In this document: piece by piece, positions 27,001 through 34,039 of the stretch
Layout: the number at the start of each line of letters is the position of its first letter
How positions within the stretch are numbered: the first letter of the stretch is position 1
Assembly: GCA_035444405.1 (NCBI GenBank)
Contig: DAOMOP010000014.1
Span: forward strand, 1 to 44,150
Length of the DNA stretch: 44,150 nt
Reading direction: 5' to 3'
Source: DAOMOP01 sp035444405
Lineage (GTDB): Bacteria > Pseudomonadota > Gammaproteobacteria > Burkholderiales > Rhodocyclaceae
Notes under the pieces: model-generated
What the model saw: the letters and a program-made list of their open reading frames with translations, nothing else
Database searches by the model: none
Told to the model about the DNA's origin: nothing
Position numbers and translations under genes: made by a program

Positions 27001-27901
27001 CAGCACGGTGCGCCGCGCGCTCGAGCGAAGCGGCCTGCCGCCGCGCTGTCTGGAGGTCGAGCTGACCGAAAGCGCCTTCGTCGACGACGTCGAGACCGCC
27101 ATCCGGACCAGCCGCGAGCTGCACGAGCTCGGGGTGCGGCTGTCGCTCGACGACTTCGGCACCGGCTACTCGTCGCTCGCCTACCTGTCGCGCTTCGCGT
27201 TCGACAAGATCAAGATCGACCAGTCCTTCGTCGCCGACATCACGTCCAACCCGACCAATGCGGCGATCGCGATCACGACCATCGCGCTGGCCGACAGCCT
27301 GCGCATCGCGGTGCTGGCCGAAGGGGTCGAGACCGAAGGGCAGCTCGACTTCCTGCGCCGCCGCGGCTGCGCGTCGATGCAGGGGTATCTGTTCAGCCGT
27401 CCGCTGTCGCCGGACGACCTCGCGACGCTGCTGCGCGAGGCGCGCCGGCTGCCGGCCCCCGATCACGTCGGCGAGCGCGCGCGCACGCTGCTGCTGCTCG
27501 ACGACGAGCCGAACATCCTGCGCGCGCTGCAGCGCCTGCTGCGCCCCGACGGCTACCGGATCCTGGCCACCACCCGCCCGTCCGAGGCCTTCGACCTGCT
27601 GGCGCAGCATCACGTGCAGGTCGTCGTCTCCGATCAGCGCATGCCGGACATGAACGGCACCGAGTTCCTGTCGCGCGTCAAGGATCTCCATCCCGAGACG
27701 GTGCGCATCGTGCTGTCCGGCTATTCGGAAGTCGAGACCATCACGCAGGCGGTCAATCGCGGCGCGATCTACAAGTTCTTCACCAAGCCGTGGGACGACG
27801 CGCGGCTGCGCGACGAGCTGCGCGAGGCGTTTCGCGTCGCCGAGCGCGCCGGCCGCTCCGGGCGGCCGCCGGAACCGGCCGCCGCCCTTCCTCAGCCCTG
27901 A
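24098..27901 (+). CDS. REC-REC'-PAS-GAF-PAS-GGDEF-EAL-REC c-di-GMP protein
   Basis: About 1267 residues from the TTG at 24098, which has GGAAGG 6 nt upstream; an ATG two codons on (24104) has poorer spacing. In order: receiver with Asp55; a second receiver-like domain (120-265) with Glu where Asp is expected (VLAEHRPP); PAS; GAF (to about 555); PAS; GGDEF with intact GGDEF near 767; EAL near 897 with DDFGTGYSS near 1018; and a C-terminal receiver (about 1130-1250) of the RpfG type (SDQRMPDMNG, KPWDD). It could make and break c-di-GMP under phosphorylation control. Its 3' end overlaps the convergent hemerythrin-kinase gene by 10 nt. Confidence 0.9.
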   Translation: MSMRVLYVEDSAIDARLAQRAFATHAPDIVLEIVPTIAQARQALDRDACDVLLTDLRLPDGSGLELLDAGRPGRERPPVVLVTGAGDAHAAMAALRAGAHDYVVKNDGYLVALPARLRSARDAAWREALRSRPLHVLHCGRPDGERSLLRNHLARAAPHLRLEAAGSTGEVLAWLAARDDAAGRCDVVLAEHRPPQFDALELVRRLRHERALAVPVVLSVAEACEELAARALQLGADDLVVQDGAWLDMLPHVLEKVSRARQVIAERQRREALEDRYKQVLAASPALTYRLRLEGERRIPVWVSENVERMLGYAPGACLSPDWWWANLHAEDQAHALAAQHEVVRRGELDIEYRFRHRSGRLLWIHDRQRLVRNAEGKPVEIVGTWNDVTDETIASRVRAARIELREMKLEGQSLQSILEATVRQVERCFGDCRAAIVLADRGGRRITHRAVASLGEDYRACLGELGEALLAALAGRPDEQPFEVHVGTADRTVDVWHRLAAASGLAHGWHQPLPPGDGRIPGVLAVYARQPDTPAQPQAKWLNEFALLVATAAKRSEQEAIQRQAFAALANTRDGIVITDLAPAIVSVNHAWTEITGYGAEESLGRNPSMLRSGLQNPESHESMWRTLLATGYWQGEVWNRRKNGEVYPQLLSITTVRDEAGAPTHYVGVMTDLSRLRRSEAEKERLTHFDPLTQLPNRLLALSRLQHAIERARRQSHAIGVLHLDLDHFKRINDSLGHAVGDDVLVELAGRLQKQLHEDMTLARLGGDEFLIIVEQLEMPDDTARLARRLVDSLRRPVVVADGQQVYPSASLGICIFPDDGGTSQELLQRAETAMYEAKRRGRDQYCFYTEPLGEAVRQRLAIESHLRLALERGELALHYQPQVDIRSGLVNGVEALMRWHSPELGEVPPGIFIPVAEQSGLIFQLGTWALEEACRQNKRWQDEGLPQLCVAVNVSVRQFKDRNLISTVRRALERSGLPPRCLEVELTESAFVDDVETAIRTSRELHELGVRLSLDDFGTGYSSLAYLSRFAFDKIKIDQSFVADITSNPTNAAIAITTIALADSLRIAVLAEGVETEGQLDFLRRRGCASMQGYLFSRPLSPDDLATLLREARRLPAPDHVGERARTLLLLDDEPNILRALQRLLRPDGYRILATTRPSEAFDLLAQHHVQVVVSDQRMPDMNGTEFLSRVKDLHPETVRIVLSGYSEVETITQAVNRGAIYKFFTKPWDDARLRDELREAFRVAERAGRSGRPPEPAAALPQP

Positions 27902-29346
27902 GCGGTGGGGTCGAGCGGCAGCAGCAGGGTGAAGCGTGCCCCCTGGCCGGGCGCGCTGTCGACGTGCAGCTCGCCGGCGTGGCGCTTGACGATCTCGTAC
28001 GAGATCGACATGCCCAGGCCGGTGCCCTTGCCGACCGGCTTGGTGGTGAAGAACGGGTCGAAGATGCGCCGCATCACCTCGGGCGTCATGCCCTTGCCGT
28101 TGTCGGCGATCGTCAGCTCGACACCGCTGGCGAGCGGGCGCGTGGCGAGCGTGATGCGCCCGGGCGTGCGCTCGATCGCCTGCGCGGCATTGACCAGGAT
28201 GTTCATCAGCACCTGACCGATCTGCGCCGGCAGGCAGCGGATCGGCGGGATGTCGCCGTATTCGCGCACGACTTCGGCCTTGTACTTGAGCTCGTGGGCG
28301 ACCACGTTCAGCGTGCTCTCGAGGATCTGGTGCACGTCGGCATGCTCCCACTCGGCCTTGTCGACGTGCGAGAAGGTCTTCATGTCCTGGACGATCTTCT
28401 TGACGCGCTCGAGCCCGTCCGACGATTCGGCGAGCAGATCGCCGACGTCCTCCTGCAGGAATTCGAAATCCGCGGCGTCCTTGAGCGCGCGCAGCGCGTC
28501 GCGAAACGGTGCGGGCGGGTCCAGCGTGTCGATGCGCGCCTCGAGCTCTGCGACGAGCGCCAGCAGCTTGCCCACGTACTGCTTCAGGCTGGCGAGGTTG
28601 GAGCTCACGAAACCGATCGGGTTGTTGATCTCGTGCGCGACGCCGGCGGCGAGCTGGCCGATCGCCGACATCTTCTCGGACTGCAGCAGCTGTTCGCGCG
28701 TGCGCTCGACCTCGGCCAGCGCGCGCTCGAGATCGGCCGTGCGCTCGGCCACGCGCTGCTCGAGCTGCATGTTCAGTGCCGCGAGCTCGTCGCGCGCCGA
28801 TGCGAGGGCGAGGCTGCGCTGCGCGACGAGATCGTAGAGGCGTCCCATCGCGTCGACCAGTATCCGTGTCGGGCCGCCTTCCTGGTCGTGCTCGGGAATG
28901 CTGCGCCGCTCCGGAATCTGTCCGGCCTCGATGCGCGCGATCTGGCCGGCCATGTCGCGATCGGCGCCGAGCACGTGGAAGACGAGCCAGCCGGTGATGA
29001 AGTTCGCCAGCAGCTCGAGCACGTCGGCCGGACCGCCGGCGGTGAGATACTCGGTTCTCGCCGTGCGGATGTGGCGCACGAAGAGCTCGTGCTGGCGCGT
29101 GTGGGCCACGATGTGGCGGGCATCGCAGCCGTGGCGCGCCATCAGCGCCTCTTCCTCGGCAAAATGGCCCGCCGCGTGGTGCTCGAGTGTCTCGAGCAGT
29201 TCGCCGACCCGGGCCAGCTCGGCCGGCCCGCCGCCGTCGGCGGCTTCGATCACGCCCTTGAGGATGCGGACGAGCTCGCGGTGCTGCGCATCGATCTCGT
29301 CGATGCCCGTGTGGTAGTGCCGGTCCCATTCGAAAGTGTTCAGCAT
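27892..29346 (-). CDS. Hemerythrin-domain sensor histidine kinase
   Basis: 484 residues from the ATG at 29346 (AAGGAG site; the A is shared with the stop of the ATPase gene). The first 135 residues are a bacteriohemerythrin domain with candidate di-iron ligands His22, His57, His61, Glu65, His82, His86, His124 and Asp129 (DAQHREL, HHAAGHFAEEEALM, HTRQHELF, FHVLGADR). A coiled coil leads to HisKA with His238 (GVAHEINNPIGF) and HATPase (DNGKGM, FTTKPVGKGTGLGM). No membrane segment, so it is cytoplasmic. Hemerythrins bind O2 or NO, so it is likely a redox or oxygen input to the island. Last gene of the operon. Confidence 0.9.
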   Translation of the reverse strand: MLNTFEWDRHYHTGIDEIDAQHRELVRILKGVIEAADGGGPAELARVGELLETLEHHAAGHFAEEEALMARHGCDARHIVAHTRQHELFVRHIRTARTEYLTAGGPADVLELLANFITGWLVFHVLGADRDMAGQIARIEAGQIPERRSIPEHDQEGGPTRILVDAMGRLYDLVAQRSLALASARDELAALNMQLEQRVAERTADLERALAEVERTREQLLQSEKMSAIGQLAAGVAHEINNPIGFVSSNLASLKQYVGKLLALVAELEARIDTLDPPAPFRDALRALKDAADFEFLQEDVGDLLAESSDGLERVKKIVQDMKTFSHVDKAEWEHADVHQILESTLNVVAHELKYKAEVVREYGDIPPIRCLPAQIGQVLMNILVNAAQAIERTPGRITLATRPLASGVELTIADNGKGMTPEVMRRIFDPFFTTKPVGKGTGLGMSISYEIVKRHAGELHVDSAPGQGARFTLLLPLDPTAQG

Positions 29347-31580
29347 CAGCGTCGCTCCTTGTTGACCGGACCCAGCACGCGCAAGGCCTCGGCGAGCGTG
29401 GTGCGACCCGCATCGACCTTCGCGTAGCCGTCGTCGGCGAGGCTCAGCATGCCGGCCGCGCGTGCGAGCGCGTCGATCTCGAGCAGGCTGCCGCCGCTGC
29501 CGATCGCGTCGCGCAGCGCGCCGTTCATCGCGAACAGCTCGAACAGGCCGATGCGCCCCTTGTAGCCGGAGTCTTGGCACAGATTGCAGCCGCGCCCGAC
29601 GAAGCTGCGCGGCGGCCGCTCGAGAAAAGCGCCGCCCAGACGGGCGAGCAGCTCGCGATCGGGGGCGACCTCCTCGCGGCAGGCCGGGCAGACCGCACGC
29701 ACCAGGCGCTGCGCGAGCACCGCTTCGAGCGCGGAGGCGATCACGTAGGGTTTCAGCCCGAGGTCGAGCAGGCGGGCGATCGTCGCGACCGCCGAGTTGG
29801 TGTGCAGCGTCGAGAACACCTGGTGGCCGGTCAGCGCGGCGTGGAAGGCGACCTCGGCGGTGTCGAAGTCGCGGATCTCGCCGATCAGGATCACGTCCGG
29901 ATCCTGGCGCAGGATCGCGCGCAGCACCGACGGGAAGGTCAGCCCGATCTTCTCCTTGATCAGCACCTGGCCGGCGCTGTCGAGGTAGTACTCGACCGGA
30001 TCCTCGATCGTCACGTAGTTCTTGCCGGCGTCGGCGTTGGCCTGCAGCAGCGAGTACAGCGTCGTGGTCTTGCCGCTGCCGGTCGGTCCGGTCGCGAGGA
30101 TGATGCCCTGCGGCCGGTCGATGCACGCGCGCAGGTGGCCCAGATCCTCGGGGCGGAAGCCGAGCTCGCCGAGCGAGGGCACTGCGGCGTTGCGGTCGAG
30201 CAGGCGCATCACGATCTTCTCGCCGTTGATGGTCGGCAGCGTCGAGATGCGCAGGTCCACGATCTTCAGCGGCGTCTTGACGGTGAGCCGGCCGTCCTGC
30301 GGGCGGCGCCGCTCGGCGATGTCGAGCTCGGCCATGATCTTGAAGCGCGACACCAGCGAGCCGTGCAGGTGGTGCGGGATCTGGATCTTGTCCTGCAGCA
30401 CGCCGTCGATGCGGTAGCGCACGACCACCGCCTTGGCGCGCGGCTGCAGGTGGATGTCCGAGGCGCCGAGGCGGATCGCCTCGAGCACCACCGCGTTGGC
30501 CAGACGGATGGCCGGCGGGGCGTCGCTGTCGGCGAGCAGCACGTCGAGCGGCACGAGATCGTCCTCCTCGATGACGATCTCGATGCCTTCGTACGGATCG
30601 GCGCTCGCGGCCAGCGTCTCGAGCTCGCGGATGTCGACCGTGTCGCCGTACAGCGCGGCGATGCGCTCGCGGATCGCGGCGACGTCGGCCATCACGATCT
30701 GCAGCTCGAGGCCGGCGGTGAAGCGGATCTCGTCGGTCAGCGCGGTGTCCATCGGGTCGGCCATCGCCAGCGTCAGGCGCCGCCCGTCGATCGCCACCGG
30801 CACGATCAGCTGGCGCTCGCACAGGCTGCGCGGCAGCAGGTCGGCGAGCGCCGGCTCGGGCGCGATCTCGGCCAGCGCGACCTCGTCGATCAGCAGGTCG
30901 CGCTTGAGGAACGCGCGGATGCGGCGCTCGTCGAGCCAGCCCTTCTCGAGCAGCAGCGTGACGAGCGGCTCACGGCGCGCCTGGTGCAGCCGGTGCAGCT
31001 CCTGCAGCTGCGCGTCGGTGAGCAGGTTCTTCTTGTGCAGGGCGATGCCGAGCCGGCTCGCGTGGCCGGCGCTGATGCGCGCGAGCGCCTCGATCTCCTT
31101 GCTCTTCTTCGTGTTGTCCTGCGCGAGCGCGCGGTTGCGCTGAACCAGGTCGAACTGCTCGAGCGCGAGCGCCACCGTCACGCGCAGGTCGTCGTCGTTC
31201 CACGGCTTCAGGATGAACTTGTAGACCGCGCCCTCGTTGATCGCGCCCATCACCGCGCCGGTGTCGGCGTGTCCGGTCAGCATGATGCGCAGCGTGTCGG
31301 GGCTGAGCGCCTTGACCTCCCTGAGGAACTCGGCGCCGTTCATGCCCGGCATCATGTAGTCGCTGATCACCAGGTGGATCCTGCGATCGCGCAGCCGCGC
31401 CAGCCCTTCGCGCGCATCGGCCGCGGTCACGACCTCGTAGGCCTCCTGGCGGAACACGCGCGTGAGGGCCTTCAGCACGCCCGGTTCGTCGTCGACCAGC
31501 AGCAGCCGGTACGCCTCCTTGGGCGCCGGCTCGGAGGCGCTTGCCGGCTGGCCGGTGAAATAGCGTCCGAACTGACTCAT
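29346..31580 (-). CDS. Receiver-MshEN-GspE/PilB ATPase fusion
   Basis: 744 residues. A receiver domain at about 25-145 has Asp74 (ISDYMMPGM) and the KPWND Lys. A coiled linker precedes an MshEN-type N-domain at about 175-310 (RLGIALHKKNLLTDAQL, PLVTLLLEKGWLDE), the fold that binds c-di-GMP in MshE. The hexameric ATPase is complete: Asp box, Walker A GPTGSGKT at 498-505, Walker B DVILIGEIRD at 562-571, TLHTN, and a zinc tetracysteine (631, 634, 665, 668). Such ATPases power pilus or type II secretion assembly. Here the ATPase is put under phosphorelay control. No pilus genes are near. It overlaps genes on both sides (4 and 1 nt). Confidence 0.9.
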   Translation of the reverse strand: MSQFGRYFTGQPASASEPAPKEAYRLLLVDDEPGVLKALTRVFRQEAYEVVTAADAREGLARLRDRRIHLVISDYMMPGMNGAEFLREVKALSPDTLRIMLTGHADTGAVMGAINEGAVYKFILKPWNDDDLRVTVALALEQFDLVQRNRALAQDNTKKSKEIEALARISAGHASRLGIALHKKNLLTDAQLQELHRLHQARREPLVTLLLEKGWLDERRIRAFLKRDLLIDEVALAEIAPEPALADLLPRSLCERQLIVPVAIDGRRLTLAMADPMDTALTDEIRFTAGLELQIVMADVAAIRERIAALYGDTVDIRELETLAASADPYEGIEIVIEEDDLVPLDVLLADSDAPPAIRLANAVVLEAIRLGASDIHLQPRAKAVVVRYRIDGVLQDKIQIPHHLHGSLVSRFKIMAELDIAERRRPQDGRLTVKTPLKIVDLRISTLPTINGEKIVMRLLDRNAAVPSLGELGFRPEDLGHLRACIDRPQGIILATGPTGSGKTTTLYSLLQANADAGKNYVTIEDPVEYYLDSAGQVLIKEKIGLTFPSVLRAILRQDPDVILIGEIRDFDTAEVAFHAALTGHQVFSTLHTNSAVATIARLLDLGLKPYVIASALEAVLAQRLVRAVCPACREEVAPDRELLARLGGAFLERPPRSFVGRGCNLCQDSGYKGRIGLFELFAMNGALRDAIGSGGSLLEIDALARAAGMLSLADDGYAKVDAGRTTLAEALRVLGPVNKERR

Positions 31581-32806
31581 CCGACGATTTCCAGCGGCAG
31601 CTCGATGTACACGCGGGTGCCTTCGCCGGGGCGGCTGTCGAGCCGGATCTGTCCGCCCTGGGCGAGGATCACGTCACGTGCGAGAGTGAGCCCGAGCCCG
31701 ATGCCGTGGCCGACCTCGCGGGTGGTGAAGAACGGATCGAACACGCGCGGCAGGGCCGCGGGCGCGATGCCGCAGCCGTCGTCGGCGATCTCGACGCGCT
31801 GGCGGCCGCCGGCGAGGCTGCAGCGGATCATGATGGAACCGCCGGGCGCGATCGCCCTGATCGCATTGTCGAGCACGTTGAAGAGCGCCTGGTGGAGATG
31901 CCCGGGGCGGCACGGCAGCCGGTGCGCGGCTTCGCCGGTGACCTTGAGGCGTGCGCCGCCGGGCAGCCGGGGTTTGAGGAGCCGGCACAGCTCGCCCAGA
32001 CTGGCATGGAAATCGATCTCGCCGACTTCGTCGCGATCGACGTTCGAGAAGCCTTTCAGATCGCGCACGATCGCGGCGACGCGGTCGATGCCGTCGATGC
32101 AGTCGGTGAGCAGCGCGGAGAAGTCCTCGAGCACGAAGCGCGCGTCGATCTTGTGCCACGCCTCGGCGTCGCCCTGCTCGGCCGCCTGCAGCGCGCCGGC
32201 GAGCTGATTGACGTAGCTGCGCGCCGAATTGAGGTTGCTGCGCACGAAGCCGACCGGGTTGTTGATCTCGTGCGCCATGCCGGCGGCGAGCTGGCCGATG
32301 CTCGCCAGCCGCTCGGCCTGGTAGAGCTGGCGCTGGCGCGTCTCGATCAGCTGCACCTGCTCGGCCACGCGCGCCTCGAGCTCTGCGGCGAGCGCGCGGT
32401 AGCGGGCTTCCGAGGCCTCCAGCGCGTGGTGCTTGTCGATCAGCGCGACGTAGTCGGCGTGTACGCTCTCGATGTGCAGCGCCGAGGCCATCTTGTAGCG
32501 CTGCCGTGCCATCAGGATGTGTCGGACCAGCGCGGCCGCGGCGTCGAGTGCGTCGGCATGCGCGCGCTGGCCGCTCAGCCAGCCGAGCGGCTCGATGTCG
32601 AGCTTGAGCGCCGCCGCGTGGCGATCGTCGGCCGCCGGCGCGTCAGTGCCTGCGACCAGCGCCACCGGTGCGCCGATCAGGCTGCCGAGCCGCTGCGCGA
32701 GGTCGGCCTGCTCGTCGGCGCCGAGCAGCTCGGCCAGCGCCCACTCGCGGTCGAAGCTCTCGTGCGGCAGCGGCGTGCCGGCCAGTGCGCCGTCGGGCAG
32801 CTTCAT
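31577..32806 (-). CDS. Soluble sensor histidine kinase
   Basis: 409 residues from the ATG at 32806, overlapping the GTPase stop (ATGA). The first 130 residues are an unrecognised, Ala-rich sensor-like region with no membrane segment. A coiled coil (LEARVAEQVQLIETRQRQLYQ) joins to HisKA with His179 (GMAHEINNPVGFV) and HATPase (NVLDNAIRAI, DDGCGI, FTTREVGHGIGLG). It is paralogous to the three other kinases of the island. Position between the GTPase and the receiver-ATPase suggests that it phosphorylates the ATPase receiver or the free receiver at 33449. The N-terminal signal is unknown. Confidence 0.88.
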   Translation of the reverse strand: MKLPDGALAGTPLPHESFDREWALAELLGADEQADLAQRLGSLIGAPVALVAGTDAPAADDRHAAALKLDIEPLGWLSGQRAHADALDAAAALVRHILMARQRYKMASALHIESVHADYVALIDKHHALEASEARYRALAAELEARVAEQVQLIETRQRQLYQAERLASIGQLAAGMAHEINNPVGFVRSNLNSARSYVNQLAGALQAAEQGDAEAWHKIDARFVLEDFSALLTDCIDGIDRVAAIVRDLKGFSNVDRDEVGEIDFHASLGELCRLLKPRLPGGARLKVTGEAAHRLPCRPGHLHQALFNVLDNAIRAIAPGGSIMIRCSLAGGRQRVEIADDGCGIAPAALPRVFDPFFTTREVGHGIGLGLTLARDVILAQGGQIRLDSRPGEGTRVYIELPLEIVG

Positions 32807-33456
32807 GACGGCCTCCCGAGTGCGGCGGTGACGAAGTCGCGCTCGCCGAGTCCGTGTTCCGTGTCGAGGCCGTAGGTCGGCGCGACGCGCGCATACAGCG
32901 TCGCGAGCAGCGCCGCGAAAGTGTCGATGACGCCGTGGCCGGTCAGCGCGCTCGCCAGCTTCATCGGCCACGGCGCGCCGGCCCAGCGCCCGGCGATCTC
33001 CTCGGTGGTCAGGATGTCGGGCAGGTCGCGCTTGTTGAACTGCACGACCAGCGGCAGCGTGTCGAAATCGAGCCCGACACGCGCGGCGTTGTCGGCGAGA
33101 TTGTCGAACGAGGCGCCGTTGTTGACCGCCTGGGCGCGCTGCGAATCGGCGACGAACACGACGCCGTCGGCGCGCGACAGCACCGCCTTGCGCGTGCCGT
33201 CGTGGGCGACCTGACCGGGCACGGTGAACAGCTTGAACTTGATCAGCAGCCCCGACGGCGCGCGGAAGCCGAGCGGCAGCAGGTCGAAGAACAGCGTGCG
33301 GTCGTTGTGCGTCTCCAGCGTCATGATCTCGCCCTTGAGCTCGGGCCGCAGCGCGTCGTGCAGTCGCATCAGGTTGGTGGTCTTGCCGCTCGCGGCCGGC
33401 CCGTAATAGACGAGCTTGAGGGTCAGCCTTCGCGCGCGCTCGTCGTACTCAGCCAT
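32803..33456 (-). CDS. MglA-like small Ras-type GTPase
   Basis: 217 residues. Walker A is GPAASGKT at 19-26, the switch region is THNDRTLFFDLLPLGF, G3 is the unusual TVPGQ (78-82) typical of MglA rather than DxxG, and NKRD (141-144) and SAL (169-171) follow. MglA is the bacterial polarity GTPase that sets the pole of type IV pili and gliding machinery in Myxococcus; its GAP MglB is not encoded here. The C-terminal 20 or so residues extend past the usual fold. It overlaps the preceding receiver gene by 8 nt and the kinase gene by 4 nt. It may recruit the ATPase of the same operon. Confidence 0.9.
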   Translation of the reverse strand: MAEYDERARRLTLKLVYYGPAASGKTTNLMRLHDALRPELKGEIMTLETHNDRTLFFDLLPLGFRAPSGLLIKFKLFTVPGQVAHDGTRKAVLSRADGVVFVADSQRAQAVNNGASFDNLADNAARVGLDFDTLPLVVQFNKRDLPDILTTEEIAGRWAGAPWPMKLASALTGHGVIDTFAALLATLYARVAPTYGLDTEHGLGERDFVTAALGRPS

Positions 33457-34039
33457 GCGGGTTCATGCGCTCGTATTCGGCCTGCAGGTCGGGGTCGAGG
33501 ATGACCGAGCCGTCCGGGCCCCAGCGCACCCGCGTGATGCCGGGCTCCTCGGCCTCGAGCTGCTTGCGCGCGATGTCCTCGGGCGTGGCGAGCTGGCGTT
33601 CGATGCGCCGCTCGTCGGCGAGCCGCTCGGTCTCGACCTGCAGCGCCCGGTAGGCGAGGCCTTGCGCGATCGCCGCGACGAGCTCGTAGTCGTTCCACGG
33701 CTTGCCGATGAAGCGGCTGATCTGCGCCTCGTTGATCGCGCCGATCAGCGCCTCGAGGTCCGCATACCCGGACAGGATGAAGCGCACCGCCCGCGGCTGC
33801 AGCTCGCGCACGCCCTTGAGCAGCTGCACGCCGTCCATGCCGGGCATGCGGTAGTCCGAGATCACCAGCTCGTAGGCGGTGTGGCCCGCCGCGCGCAGCG
33901 CCGCTGCGGGGTCGCCGAAGGTGTCGACCTGCAGCCGGAAGCGCTGTCCGTTGAACGCGCACGGGGTCAGCATCAGCAGTCGCCGCAGCGCGTTGAGAAC
34001 GCCGGGCTCGTCATCGACCAGGAGAATACGGTGGCTCAT
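33449..34039 (-). CDS. Response regulator, receiver plus short unknown tail
   Basis: 196 residues from the ATG at 34039 with GAGGAA upstream. The receiver (1-135) has Asp62 (ISDYRMPGMDG) and the KPWND Lys, the pattern of the other RpfG-type receivers here. A coiled linker (RALQVETERLADERRIERQL) leads to about 40 residues with no known output (GITRVRWGPDGSVILDP). It is probably a phosphate acceptor or adaptor to the GTPase made from the same message. Overlaps the Cache-like kinase gene by 4 nt and the GTPase gene by 8 nt. Confidence 0.85.
   Translation of the reverse strand: MSHRILLVDDEPGVLNALRRLLMLTPCAFNGQRFRLQVDTFGDPAAALRAAGHTAYELVISDYRMPGMDGVQLLKGVRELQPRAVRFILSGYADLEALIGAINEAQISRFIGKPWNDYELVAAIAQGLAYRALQVETERLADERRIERQLATPEDIARKQLEAEEPGITRVRWGPDGSVILDPDLQAEYERMNPHG

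Noticed and set aside
23846..29413. 1855-codon open frame on the minus strand opposite the GGDEF-EAL gene
   Set aside because: It is Arg/Ala/Gln/His-rich shadow sequence without motifs; the plus-strand protein and the hemerythrin kinase have full domain signatures.
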